Assembly: GCF_000020145.1 (NCBI RefSeq)
Contig: NC_010644.1
Location: 1,426,001-1,490,000 of the forward strand
Direction: 5' to 3'
DNA: 64,000 bases
From: Elusimicrobium minutum Pei191
GTDB lineage: Bacteria > Elusimicrobiota > Elusimicrobia > Elusimicrobiales > Elusimicrobiaceae
Below are positions 24,411 through 33,720 of this stretch, piece after piece (the stretch's first letter is position 1; each line of letters begins with the position of its first letter). The translations under genes were made by a program, and so were the position numbers. The notes under the pieces are model-generated. The model did no database searches. It saw only the letters and a program-made list of their open reading frames with translations, and had not been told where the DNA came from.

Positions 24411-25196
24411 CTAATTAATGTTTTCCAATTCTGAATATTCGTCTTTTAAGTTCTTAAAGTATTCAAATGTGGCAGGTTCTAAATTAGCGCAAGCGGCCGA
24501 ATCCGCCACTATAACCGCCTTCTTATGCAGCTGCAAAGCGGATATCACCCATTTGCTTGACACCGCGCCTTCAAGCGCGGCTCTTACCGCTTCAGCCTTT
24601 TTAAAACCGGTAGCTAAAATAACCACTTCACGCGCGGACATTATTGTCCCCACGCCTACGGTAATGGCGGTTTTGGGTGTTTCTTCTTCCGAATTAAAAA
24701 AACGTGAATTAGCTTTTATTGTGCATTGCGTTAAAAAAACTTTATGCGTTTGGCTTTGTAAAGAAGAAAACGGTTCGTTAAAAGCTATATGCCCGTTTTC
24801 ACCCACACCGCCAAAAAATAAATCTATACCGCCGGCATTTTTTATTTTTTCCTCATAAGCAAAACATTCTTTTTCAATATCTTTGGCGTTACCGTCAGGA
24901 ATATTAATGTTTTCGGGCTTAATGTCCACATGGTCAAACAAATGCCGCTTCATAAAAGAAATGTATGACTGCGGGTGCGAAGCCGGCAAACCAAAATATT
25001 CATCCATATTAAAAGTAACCACGTTTTTAAAACTTAAATTCCCTTTGGAATATTCTTCCCTAAACGCGGAGTACATATCAACGGCGGTGCCGCCTGTGGG
25101 AAGACCTAAGACAAACTTTTTGCTGTCCTTAAGCCTTTTTTTAAGCAGCCGCGCGGCGTAAGCCCCGGTGTTAATTTGCGGTACTATAAGACGCAT
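24411..25196 (-). CDS. nagB: Glucosamine-6-phosphate deaminase
   Basis: Converts GlcN-6-P to fructose-6-P and ammonia. Motifs: GLPTGGTAVDMY (about residues 34-45), VVTFNMDEYFGL with the catalytic Asp (about 61-72), and FFGGVGENGHIAFNEPFSS (about 127-145) with the active-site His. Length 261 is standard. It begins 3 nt after nagE's stop, and its product feeds glycolysis, where gpmI acts. Confidence 0.95.
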   Translation of the reverse strand: MRLIVPQINTGAYAARLLKKRLKDSKKFVLGLPTGGTAVDMYSAFREEYSKGNLSFKNVVTFNMDEYFGLPASHPQSYISFMKRHLFDHVDIKPENINIPDGNAKDIEKECFAYEEKIKNAGGIDLFFGGVGENGHIAFNEPFSSLQSQTHKVFLTQCTIKANSRFFNSEEETPKTAITVGVGTIMSAREVVILATGFKKAEAVRAALEGAVSSKWVISALQLHKKAVIVADSAACANLEPATFEYFKNLKDEYSELENIN

Positions 25197-25199
25197 AAA

Positions 25200-26645
25200 T
25201 TAAAATTCCTTCCTTATTTCGCCCGCTATTAAATCAGCCTCAGGCCCTATAATAACCTGCACAAGCCCATCGCCCGGTCTTAAAACTCCCCTGGCGCCCA
25301 AAGCTTTTAAATCCACGTCTTTTACTTTGGAAGAATCAACAACCTCAAGCCTCAGTCTTGTGGCGCACGCGTCAACAACTTTAAGGTTTTCTTTACCGCC
25401 AAGAGCAGTCATATATTTATATCCCCTTGTATCTCTGGCGGGCGCGCTTGTTGGGGCCGCCTCAACAGCTTTAGAATTCTGCCCCGGTTCACAGGTTTCT
25501 TCCGATTCAACAACGTCATCTTCCCTGCCCGGGGTTTTTAAATCCCAAAACTTAATAGCAAAATAAAATACGACAAAATAAAGTACCGCATACACACCGC
25601 CCACTATAAAGAAACGGGCGGGATTGGTGGCCTTACCCCAATTAAGAACAAAGTCAAACGCACCAGCTGAAAAAGTAAAACCCAGCTTAATGTTCATCAA
25701 ATCCATAACAACCATTGATATCCCTGTGAGCAAAGCGTGTAAAACATATAACGGGAATGCAAGAAACATAAAACTAAATTCAATAGGCTCTGTAATACCT
25801 GTTAAGAAGCTTGTTAAAGCCATGGAAAGCAAAATGCCGGCGGTAGCTTTTCTTTTAGCGGTTTTAGCGGTAAGCATCATTGCGAAACAAGCCGCCGGAA
25901 GGCCGAACATCATAACGGGGAAAAACCCCGCCATAAAACTGCCCGCCGCAGGGTCGCCCGCAAAGAACCTGGCGATATCACCCTGGTAAAGCACAACCGC
26001 GCCTTCTTTAACAACTTCAAAATTACCGAATAAAAACCAAACCAAATTATTAAGAACATGGTGTAAACCTAAAGGTATTAAAAGCCTGTTCGCGAAACCG
26101 AAAATGAATAACCCTACGCCTTTAGATCCTATAATCCAAGTGCCCAAAGAATTAATAGCGTGTTCAACAGGCGGCCAAATAACGCTGGCCGCTAAAGCCA
26201 GGAAAACAGCGCTTGTGCCGGTAATAATGGGCACAAATCTTTTACCGCCGAAAAAGGCTAAATATGAAGGAAGCTGTATATCATGAAATCTGTTATAAAA
26301 ATAACCCGCCATAACACCTATTATGATACCGCCGAATACGCCCATGTTAGTTTCCGGATTTAAAACTTTAAGCCCTGCTGTTAAAACAACATAACCCACA
26401 TAAGCAGATAACGGAGCGGCACCGTGGTTGTCTTTGGCAAAACCTATGGAAACGCCCAACGCGAATATTGTGGGCAGGTTTTTAAAAATAGCGTCCCCCG
26501 AATCAGCCAGGAACGCTATATTAAGCAAATCAGGCTGGCCCAGCCTTAATAATAAACCCGCTATAGGAAGCACGGCTATGGGGAGCATTAAGGCTTTGCC
26601 TAAAGTAACAAACGCTTTTGTAACGGCGGAAAAGTATTTCTTCAT
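25200..26645 (-). CDS. nagE: PTS N-acetylglucosamine-specific EIIBC component
   Basis: A 481-residue sugar permease: EIIC (residues about 1-370, about ten membrane segments, with GITEPIEF at about 288) followed by EIIB. The phosphorylated EIIB cysteine is in VVDACATRLRLEV (about residue 426). An Ala/Ser/Pro-rich linker (about 375-410) joins the domains. The EIIA domain needed for phosphorelay is on the preceding gene product. GlcNAc specificity is inferred from the nagA and nagB neighbours and the NagE-like sequence. Confidence 0.92.
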   Translation of the reverse strand: MKKYFSAVTKAFVTLGKALMLPIAVLPIAGLLLRLGQPDLLNIAFLADSGDAIFKNLPTIFALGVSIGFAKDNHGAAPLSAYVGYVVLTAGLKVLNPETNMGVFGGIIIGVMAGYFYNRFHDIQLPSYLAFFGGKRFVPIITGTSAVFLALAASVIWPPVEHAINSLGTWIIGSKGVGLFIFGFANRLLIPLGLHHVLNNLVWFLFGNFEVVKEGAVVLYQGDIARFFAGDPAAGSFMAGFFPVMMFGLPAACFAMMLTAKTAKRKATAGILLSMALTSFLTGITEPIEFSFMFLAFPLYVLHALLTGISMVVMDLMNIKLGFTFSAGAFDFVLNWGKATNPARFFIVGGVYAVLYFVVFYFAIKFWDLKTPGREDDVVESEETCEPGQNSKAVEAAPTSAPARDTRGYKYMTALGGKENLKVVDACATRLRLEVVDSSKVKDVDLKALGARGVLRPGDGLVQVIIGPEADLIAGEIRKEF

Positions 26646-26653
26646 TTTTTCTC

Positions 26654-29161
26654 CTATAAATTAAACTTTTGTTTAACCAGCTCTCTTACATTAACGCTGC
26701 TTCTAAGGCTAATAGCCTCTTTGGCAAACGCCTCGCACTCTTTTACGCTTAAAGTTCTTATTAAAGCTTTAATATTTGCTATTTCAGGCGCTGATACCGC
26801 AAGCTCGCGCACACCCAAACCTATAAGCAGCGCGACGGCGTTCATTTGGCTGGCCATACCGCCGCAAACACCCGCTTTTTTACCAGCTTTATTCGCGGCC
26901 GTACTTGCCATATTTATAAGCGTTAAGACCGCGGGGTTAAAACTGCTTGAGAATTTAGCCAGTTGGGCGTTGCCCCTGTCTATGGCAACGGTATATTGTG
27001 TTAAATCGTTTGTACCTATGGAGAAAAAACTTATTTTTTCTATAAATCTGTCCGCCAATATAGCCACGGAAGGAACTTCAACCATAATACCCAAATTATA
27101 ATCTTCTTTTAAGCCCATACTTTTCTTTTCCTCATCGAAAACATTAATCATATGGTCAAGTTCTCTGGCCGACGAGATCATGGGTATCATAATACGCACA
27201 TTAGCCTGGGGTTTTAAACGTAAAAGCGCGCGTATCTGATTGGTAATTAACTCTTTGTTCGCTTCATAATTACGCACGCCTCTTAAACCCATAATAGGAT
27301 TTTCTTCCTTAGGGAGATTCATGTAAGCCACGGGCTTATCGCCGCCTACGTCAAAAGTTCTGAATGTAACGGGTTTGCCGCCCATGGCGTTTAAAATATC
27401 GCTGTACGCTTTATATTGTTCCTCTTCTGAAGGAATTGTTTTGTTGTTGGCGAAAATAAATTCCGTTCTTATAAGGCCTATGCCGTCCGCTCCGCTTTGG
27501 GCGGATTTCACGGCTTCGTCCAAACTGCCTATATTGCCTTCAACCGATATCGCTACTCCGTCAATGGTTACTGCGGGTTTAGAGGCGTTTAATAAATTTT
27601 GCTCATGCGCTTTTTTATCCGCTTCAACCCTTGTTAAAGCTTCTTTTTTTACAGAATCTGAAGGATTAAAAACCGCGTAGCCTTCCGCAGCGTTCAATAT
27701 AACCTCCTCACCGCCTTTAAGCTGCTTTAAAACGCTGCCGACAGCCACTAAAGCGGGCATACCCGCGTTTCTTAGCATAATGGAAGCATGGGATGTGGCT
27801 GAACCGCCCGCCGATATCACTCCCAAAACATTGGCGTTTAATTTAGAAATATCATTAGGCAAAAATTCCTGTCCCACAAGCACGCTGCCCGCAGGCACGT
27901 TTAAAATTTTGGGCTTGGCGCCGGTTATTGTCATTACAACTCTTCTTTGTAAGTCTTTATAATCCGCTATACGCTCTTTAATTAAATTATTTTGGGCGGC
28001 GTTTAATATCTCAACGCTTTTTTCCACGGCGTTTACAAAGGCTTCGGCGGCGTTTTTGCCCGCGCCCACAAAGGAATTAGCGTTATCAATTAAAAAATGG
28101 TCTTCTAAAATTCCCAAATGGGTTTTTAAAATTTCCTCAAAACTGTGTTTGCCTTTATTTTCCTTAATTTCTTCTTTTATATTATTTTTTACGGAAGCTA
28201 AAGCTTTATCTAAAATTTCAGCTTCTTTGGCGGGGCCTTGGTTTGTTGAGGGGATTTCAATTGTTTCCTCAGCCATTAAAAACACTTTTCCCGTTACAAA
28301 ACCGGCGCTGGCACTGATACCCGTAATTTTAGTTTCTTTAGATAAATCTGCACCTGTGTTAGCGTCCGAGGCCACGGTTTGCAAGGCGGGATGATGCTCC
28401 TCTTCAGTTTCATTAAGACCTTCTTTAACAGCAGGCATAAGCGCTTTTAAGGCTTCTTCCGCGTCCGGGCCGGAAGCTAAAATGGTAATGCTGTCTTGGT
28501 ATTCTATGCCAAGCCCCATTATTGAAACAATGCTTTTTGCGCTTGCTTTTTTACCGTTTTTTTCTATTTCTATTTTTGATTTAAATTTGTTGGCTATATT
28601 TGCCAAAACGCCTGCAGGCCTGGCGTGAAAACCGTTTTTGTTAACAATTTTAATGGGGGTTGAAATAATTTCCTCGCCTTCAAGCTCCAAAGCCGAGGGC
28701 TCTCTTCTTTCGCCTATATTTAAAAGAAAACTTTTGCCGGCTTCAACCAAAGACGCTTTTGTTTTAAAAACCTCAACGTCCATAGGATTTGTAATAATTG
28801 TTATAACAAGGCCGCTTGGCGCGTTGGCAGTGATAAAATCAACGTCAAACTCAATTAACTTATCGCCTTTTTTTACTTTATTATCCTGCTTAACAAAAGC
28901 TTTAAAACCTTTGCCTTGCAGGTTAACAGTTTCAACGCCTATATGAATAAGAACTTCAGCCCCGCTTTCGGAAGTTATAGACACGGCGTGCAAACTTTTA
29001 TGCAGGCTTGATACAACCCCGTCAATAGGCGCCACAACCATTCCGTTTGTAGGATTTACGGCAAGCCCGTCGCCAAGCATTTTTTCCGAAAACGCCGGAT
29101 CCGGCACCTGCTCAATAGGAATAACGGCTCCGCTTACGGGGGCTAAAATTTCCAAATTCAT
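26654..29161 (-). CDS. nagF: Fused PTS EIIA-HPr-Enzyme I phosphotransferase
   Basis: An 835-residue multiphosphoryl transfer protein. EIIA-Glc-like domain, residues about 1-150, with EVLIHIGVETV carrying the phosphorylated His. HPr domain, about 167-255, with NGFHARPAGVLA (His15 equivalent) and SIVSIMG (regulatory Ser region). Enzyme I, about 275-835, with GGSATSHASIMLRNAGMP as phosphohistidine site and a PEP-binding C-terminus (RTFDVGGDKP, GTNDLTQY). One chain therefore carries phosphate from PEP to EIIBC. This domain order is known as NagF in other GlcNAc operons. It begins 27 nt after gcvPB. Confidence 0.94.
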   Translation of the reverse strand: MNLEILAPVSGAVIPIEQVPDPAFSEKMLGDGLAVNPTNGMVVAPIDGVVSSLHKSLHAVSITSESGAEVLIHIGVETVNLQGKGFKAFVKQDNKVKKGDKLIEFDVDFITANAPSGLVITIITNPMDVEVFKTKASLVEAGKSFLLNIGERREPSALELEGEEIISTPIKIVNKNGFHARPAGVLANIANKFKSKIEIEKNGKKASAKSIVSIMGLGIEYQDSITILASGPDAEEALKALMPAVKEGLNETEEEHHPALQTVASDANTGADLSKETKITGISASAGFVTGKVFLMAEETIEIPSTNQGPAKEAEILDKALASVKNNIKEEIKENKGKHSFEEILKTHLGILEDHFLIDNANSFVGAGKNAAEAFVNAVEKSVEILNAAQNNLIKERIADYKDLQRRVVMTITGAKPKILNVPAGSVLVGQEFLPNDISKLNANVLGVISAGGSATSHASIMLRNAGMPALVAVGSVLKQLKGGEEVILNAAEGYAVFNPSDSVKKEALTRVEADKKAHEQNLLNASKPAVTIDGVAISVEGNIGSLDEAVKSAQSGADGIGLIRTEFIFANNKTIPSEEEQYKAYSDILNAMGGKPVTFRTFDVGGDKPVAYMNLPKEENPIMGLRGVRNYEANKELITNQIRALLRLKPQANVRIMIPMISSARELDHMINVFDEEKKSMGLKEDYNLGIMVEVPSVAILADRFIEKISFFSIGTNDLTQYTVAIDRGNAQLAKFSSSFNPAVLTLINMASTAANKAGKKAGVCGGMASQMNAVALLIGLGVRELAVSAPEIANIKALIRTLSVKECEAFAKEAISLRSSVNVRELVKQKFNL

Positions 29162-29188
29162 ATATTTCCTCTTTAAAATAAAATTAAA

Positions 29189-30637
29189 CTACCATCGTAA
29201 ATTAGGTTCGCGCGCGGCGCTTACTTCATCTATACGTTTAACAGGCTGCGTTTGCGGGGCGTTTGTAACAAGCTCCGGTGTTTTAACAGCCTCTTCATAA
29301 ATAGAAATCATGGCATCCGCAAACCTGTCAATTGTGTTTTTAGATTCTGTTTCCGTAGGTTCTATCATCATAGCTTCAGGCACTATGAGCGGGAAGTAAA
29401 TCGTGGGCGCGTAAAAACCGTAATCCAAAAGTCTTTTCGCAACGTCTAATGTTTTAACGTTTTTAAATTTTTCTTTATTAATAGTTAAAACGCATTCGTG
29501 CATGCACACGCTGTCAAAAAAAGAAGGATAAAAATCTTTAAGTTTTTCTTTAATGTAATTAGCGTTAAGAATAGCGTTTTGTGCTATTTCTTTTAAAGTG
29601 TCGCCGTCATGCTGCTTGATATAACAGTAGGTTTTAACAAGCACCGCTATATTGCCGTAAAAAGCTTTAACCCTGCCTATGCTTAAAGGACCCGGACAGG
29701 CAAGAGTGAAAAATCCGGTCTTTTCATTTTTAACCACAATCGGGCCTGGCAAAAATTCAGCCAAATGCTCGGCAACGCCGACAGCGCCCGAACCTGGCCC
29801 GCCGCCGCCGTGCGGCGTGGAAAATGTTTTATGCAAATTAAGGTGCAAAATGTCAGCGCCTATTTCACCCGGTTTGGCAAGGCCTATTAAAGCGTTAAAA
29901 TTAGCCCCGTCCATATATAAAAGTGAGCCCGCGTCATGCACCATATCGGCAATTTCTTTTATATCTTTTTCAAAAAGACCCGCAGTGTTGGGAACCGTTA
30001 ACATAACCAAAGCTGTTTTAGGGCCAAGGACTTCCTTTAAGGCTTCTAAATCAACGCAGCCGTCCGCGCCTGATTTAATGTTAACCACCTTAAGGCCCGC
30101 CATATTGGCCGTTGCCGGGTTTGTACCGTGGGCCGTGTCCGGAACAATTACTTCCGTTCTGTTAAGGTCATTATTTTTAGCGTGATAAGCCTTGGCTATA
30201 AGCACACCTGTCCACTCACCGTGCGCTCCGGCCGCGGGCTGTAACGTAAAAGAATGAAAACCGCAAATTTCGCTAAGCCCTCTTTCTAAGTTATACATAA
30301 GCTCCAAAGTACCCTGCGCCAAATTTGCGTCGGCAAAAGGATGCGCGGAAGAAAAGGAAGGTTCCGCCGCGGCGGCTTCATAAGCTCTGGGATTATATTT
30401 CATGGTACAAGAGCCGAGCGGATAAAAATGAGTGTCTAAAGAATAATTTTTACGGGAAAGGTTGGTAAAATGCCTTACAACCTCAAACTCGCTCATCTCA
30501 GGTAAAACAGGTTTTTCTTTTCTCATTAAATTTTCGGGCAAAAATTTGGAAGCTTCTTTACAAAGCTCTGGTAAGGCAACGCCTTTTTTGCCTTCTGTTG
30601 ATTTTTCTATGGAAAGCTTGCTTTGCGGTTTAATCAT
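29189..30637 (-). CDS. gcvPB: Glycine dehydrogenase (decarboxylating) subunit 2
   Basis: PLP-bearing half of the two-subunit P protein of the glycine cleavage system. The PLP lysine is in LNLHKTFSTPHGGGGPGSGAVGV (about residue 270). SCTMKYNPRA, AHGEWTGVL and the DTAHGTNPA motif are family-typical. Length 482 matches the split bacterial form. It follows gcvPA by 2 nt. Confidence 0.96.
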   Translation of the reverse strand: MIKPQSKLSIEKSTEGKKGVALPELCKEASKFLPENLMRKEKPVLPEMSEFEVVRHFTNLSRKNYSLDTHFYPLGSCTMKYNPRAYEAAAAEPSFSSAHPFADANLAQGTLELMYNLERGLSEICGFHSFTLQPAAGAHGEWTGVLIAKAYHAKNNDLNRTEVIVPDTAHGTNPATANMAGLKVVNIKSGADGCVDLEALKEVLGPKTALVMLTVPNTAGLFEKDIKEIADMVHDAGSLLYMDGANFNALIGLAKPGEIGADILHLNLHKTFSTPHGGGGPGSGAVGVAEHLAEFLPGPIVVKNEKTGFFTLACPGPLSIGRVKAFYGNIAVLVKTYCYIKQHDGDTLKEIAQNAILNANYIKEKLKDFYPSFFDSVCMHECVLTINKEKFKNVKTLDVAKRLLDYGFYAPTIYFPLIVPEAMMIEPTETESKNTIDRFADAMISIYEEAVKTPELVTNAPQTQPVKRIDEVSAAREPNLRW

Positions 30638-30639
30638 AA

Positions 30640-31962
30640 TTAGAACCCTCCCATAATTTGCGCAAATTTTTTAATTTCTTCATCAGTTTTAGTTTCCGTA
30701 GCGCAGACAAGAAGGGCGTTTTCAAACCCTCCGCCAAACTCTTTTAAAGGATAGCCCGCCGCTATACCTTGATTGGCAAGTTCTTTACAAATTTCTTCAG
30801 CCGGTTTGGGACATTCAATAACAAATTCATTAAAGAAAGGCTGTTTAAATTTAAGCTTGCAGCCTTCTTTTGAAAGAAGATCTTTAAGTTTATGCGATTT
30901 TTCCAAATTTAAAGAAGCCACCTTCACCATACCTTCGGGCCCTAAAAGCGTCATATAAACAACAGCGTTTAAAGCGCACAAAGCCTGGTTTGAACAAATA
31001 TTGGAAGCCGAGCGCTCGCGTCTTATATGCTGCTCTCTGGCTTGCAAAGTAAGCACAAAAGCGCGGTTACCGTCTTTATCTTTAGCTATGCCTACAACCC
31101 GGCCCGGCAAACTGCGCACATATTCTTTTTTGCAGGTAAAAATGCCTAAATGAGGCCCGCCGAAATATACGCTGTTGCCTAAAACCTGACCATCACCAAC
31201 GGCAAAATCCGCGTCATATGAGCCGGGCGTTTTTAAAACACCCAAACTTAAAGGATTAACGCACGCTATAAGTAACGCGCCCGCTTCTTTAACAACCTCG
31301 CTTATTTCGTCAACTTCCTCAACAACGCCGAAAAAGTTGGGGTTTGCCAACACAAAAGCTGCCACATTGGTATTTTCAAGTTGTTCTTTTAAATCTTCTA
31401 TATCGGTAGAACCTTCTTCACAGGAGACTTCAATAAATTTTATGTCGGCGTATTTAAAATATGTTTTAAGCGTTTGCTTATAATGCGGATGCAAAGCCGC
31501 GGGTATTAAAACGGTATTTTTATTTTTAATTTTTACCGCCGCCCCCACAGCTTCCGCCAGCGCGGTAGCTCCGTCATAATGGGAGGCGTTTGATATGTCC
31601 ATATCAAATAAAGCACAAATACTGCTTTGGTATTCGTAAATAGCTTGCAGCGTTCCTTGGCTGGCTTCAGCCTGGTAAGGAGTGTATGCCGTCAAAAATT
31701 CACCCCTTGAAGAAATAGCGTTAACTGCCGCGGGGGTAAAATGCTCATAAGCGCCCGCGCCGATAAAATTAAGCGCTTTTTTATTTTTAGAGGCAAGCTG
31801 TCCTATATGCTTTTGAAGTTCCAGTTCGCTTAACGCGGCGGGCAAATCAAAATCAGCTTTGCCTATGCCGGGAGCGGCGTCTTTAATAAGCTCCTCTATA
31901 TTTTTATAACCTAAAAAAGACAACATTTCCTGTTTTTGTTCTTCACTGTTTGATACAAACAT
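30640..31962 (-). CDS. gcvPA: Glycine dehydrogenase (decarboxylating) subunit 1
   Basis: N-terminal-type half of the split P protein. FIGAGAYEHFTPAAVNAI (about residues 65-82), TAYTPYQAEASQGTLQA (about 91-107) and GPHLGIF are characteristic. Length 440 is normal. It pairs with gcvPB directly downstream. A 47-nt gap with a small GC-rich inverted repeat separates it from gcvH. Confidence 0.96.
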   Translation of the reverse strand: MFVSNSEEQKQEMLSFLGYKNIEELIKDAAPGIGKADFDLPAALSELELQKHIGQLASKNKKALNFIGAGAYEHFTPAAVNAISSRGEFLTAYTPYQAEASQGTLQAIYEYQSSICALFDMDISNASHYDGATALAEAVGAAVKIKNKNTVLIPAALHPHYKQTLKTYFKYADIKFIEVSCEEGSTDIEDLKEQLENTNVAAFVLANPNFFGVVEEVDEISEVVKEAGALLIACVNPLSLGVLKTPGSYDADFAVGDGQVLGNSVYFGGPHLGIFTCKKEYVRSLPGRVVGIAKDKDGNRAFVLTLQAREQHIRRERSASNICSNQALCALNAVVYMTLLGPEGMVKVASLNLEKSHKLKDLLSKEGCKLKFKQPFFNEFVIECPKPAEEICKELANQGIAAGYPLKEFGGGFENALLVCATETKTDEEIKKFAQIMGGF

Positions 31963-32009
31963 ATTTTTTCCTTTGTTTACCGCCGCCGTATTAGCGGCGG
32001 CTTAAAATT

Positions 32010-32387
32010 TTATTTTAAAGAAGCTTCGTAGGCCGCAAAGTCAAGAAGGGCGGCTTCTTCGGTTTTATCCGCTATTTTAATTTTAAATAACCAGCCGTTA
32101 CCGTGCGGCTCTCTGTTAATGACGGAAGGATCGTCCGCCACGGCACTGTTTACTTCAATAACCTCACCGCTTAAAGGAGCGTATATATCGGACGCGCTTT
32201 TAACAGATTCTATAACGCAGCAAGATTTCCCCGCGTCAATTTTAGCACCTATTTTAGGAAGTTCGACAAATACTATGTCGCTTATTTCATGCTGGGCATG
32301 GTCGCTTATACCGATAACGGCGTTGTCGCCTTCCACAAAAGCCCATTCATGTGTTTTGGCAAATTTGCAATTTTCTTGGTTATACAT
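32010..32387 (-). CDS. gcvH: Glycine cleavage system H protein
   Basis: A 125-residue lipoyl carrier. The lipoylation lysine is in CVIESVKSASDIYAPLSGEV (Lys at about residue 64). THEWAFVEGDNAVIGISDHAQ at the N-terminus is typical. It shuttles the aminomethyl group between P, T and L proteins. Lipoylation could depend on the ligase-like gene at 22306-23022. Confidence 0.97.
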   Translation of the reverse strand: MYNQENCKFAKTHEWAFVEGDNAVIGISDHAQHEISDIVFVELPKIGAKIDAGKSCCVIESVKSASDIYAPLSGEVIEVNSAVADDPSVINREPHGNGWLFKIKIADKTEEAALLDFAAYEASLK

Positions 32388-32403
32388 TTCAATTCTCCTG
32401 GTT

Positions 32404-33489
32404 TTAAACTCTGTTCTTGTAAAAACTTTTTACTACTTTCGCGGTCATTTTGCGCGCGCCTGATTCTATTTCAACTTCATCGTCAATTTCTAAAATTCTA
32501 TTTACATAGCCTTTTCCGATACCTTTAAAAATGGGGGAATACGTTCCGCTTGTTAAAGAACCTATTTCCTCCCCTTTAAAAAAAACTTTGCAATGTTCTC
32601 TAGGTACTCCCGGCCCGGTAAGCTGGAAAGAAGTTAATTTAATTTTTACGCCTTCTTCCTTTTGTTTGGCCAAAATAGCTTTTGCCACAAAGTCCGGTTT
32701 GTCAAGCTTAACAACCCAGCCGCAGGAAGCCTCGTAGGAGGTATGTTCGTCATCAACGTCAACGCCGTACAAAAGATAACCCGCCTCAAGCCTTAAAACG
32801 TCCCTCGCGCCTAAACCGCAGGGAGCCGCGCCTAAATCAATAAAAAAGTTCCATATATCAACAATTGCTTTATGAGGAGCCATAATTTCCAGTCCGTCCT
32901 CACCTGTATAGCCTGTACGGGTAATAAGACAGCGCTGCCCAAATAAAACAACTTCTTTAATATTAAACCTGGGAAGTTCAGATATGCCGGGCACAAGTTT
33001 TTCCGCGTGAGACATAGCCTCCGGCCCTTGCACGGCAACCATGCCAAACTCGGAGCTGAGGTCCTCAACAACAACGTCAAAACCCGCAGTCATTTTTGAA
33101 AAGTATTTAAAATCTTTATGAGTTGTGGCTGAATTTACCACAACAAGGAATTTACCTTCTTCTTTACAAAAGGCCACAACATCGTCAACAACGCCGCCCT
33201 TTTCATTTAGGACATGTGTGTAAGTGCCCTGAGAAGGACTGTTTTTTATTTTATTAGACGTTACGTATTCTAAAAATTTATGCACGTCGCGCCCGGTCAT
33301 TAAAAGCTGGCCCATGTGGGAGACGTCAAAAATCCCCGCGTGTTCGCGCACGGATTTATGTTCAGCTATTATACCTGCAAATTGTATAGGAAGTTCCCAA
33401 CCGTGAAAATCAACCATCTTGCCGCCCGCTTTTACGCAGGCTTTATGCAAAGGAGTCCTTTGTAATTGTATATCTGTTGAGTGTGCCAT
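32404..33489 (-). CDS. gcvT: Glycine cleavage system T protein (aminomethyltransferase)
   Basis: A 361-residue tetrahydrofolate-dependent aminomethyltransferase. Motifs: TPLHKACVKAGGKMVDFHGWELPIQ-type start, GIFDVSHMGQ (about residues 54-63), TRTGYTGEDGLEI (about 187-199) and GLGARDVLRLEAGY. ATG 33489 is chosen because GGGGGC stands 5 nt upstream and the family start follows. The longer frame to 33606 has no homology-like sequence. First gene of the gcv run; the upstream region has several palindromes. Confidence 0.96.
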   Translation of the reverse strand: MAHSTDIQLQRTPLHKACVKAGGKMVDFHGWELPIQFAGIIAEHKSVREHAGIFDVSHMGQLLMTGRDVHKFLEYVTSNKIKNSPSQGTYTHVLNEKGGVVDDVVAFCKEEGKFLVVVNSATTHKDFKYFSKMTAGFDVVVEDLSSEFGMVAVQGPEAMSHAEKLVPGISELPRFNIKEVVLFGQRCLITRTGYTGEDGLEIMAPHKAIVDIWNFFIDLGAAPCGLGARDVLRLEAGYLLYGVDVDDEHTSYEASCGWVVKLDKPDFVAKAILAKQKEEGVKIKLTSFQLTGPGVPREHCKVFFKGEEIGSLTSGTYSPIFKGIGKGYVNRILEIDDEVEIESGARKMTAKVVKSFYKNRV

Positions 33490-33552
33490 TAAGCCCCCAT
33501 ATTTATGTGGTATAAACATTCTATAATATAACTCCAAAATTAACAACCTGAA

Positions 33553-33643
33553 AAATGTATATATGTTTACATTTAAATGTATCACTATAAAAATGTATTT
33601 AAACATAAGATTTTAGAACATGGTTTGATAATGTTTAAAACAT
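33553..33643. promoter_or_regulatory. Cluster of ATGT/ACAT palindromes upstream of the gcv genes
   Basis: ACATTTAAATGT (33569-33580) is a perfect palindrome. ATGTATTTAAACAT (33593-33606) is a near palindrome and ATGTTTAAAACAT (33631-33643) is a perfect one with a single-base centre. AAATGTAT also repeats at 33553, 33575 and 33591. These look like operator half-sites 64-150 nt before the gcvT start codon. No glycine-riboswitch-like structure is seen. Confidence 0.35.
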
Positions 33644-33677
33644 AAATCTCCCCTACTTTTTAAGGCTTAAAGCATAA

Positions 33678-33709
33678 AAAAAGGCCCCGCCGTACGGCGG
33701 GGCCTTTTT
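33678..33709. terminator. Terminator after rplI
   Basis: AAAAAGGCCCCGCCG/CGGCGGGGCCTTTTT with a 2-nt centre; 11 nt beyond the rplI stop on the minus strand. Confidence 0.93.
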
Positions 33710-33720
33710 ATTAAAAAATC

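Noticed and set aside
33490-33675. Glycine riboswitch ahead of gcvT
   Set aside because: The AT-rich sequence lacks the conserved tandem aptamer elements; only palindromes are seen.
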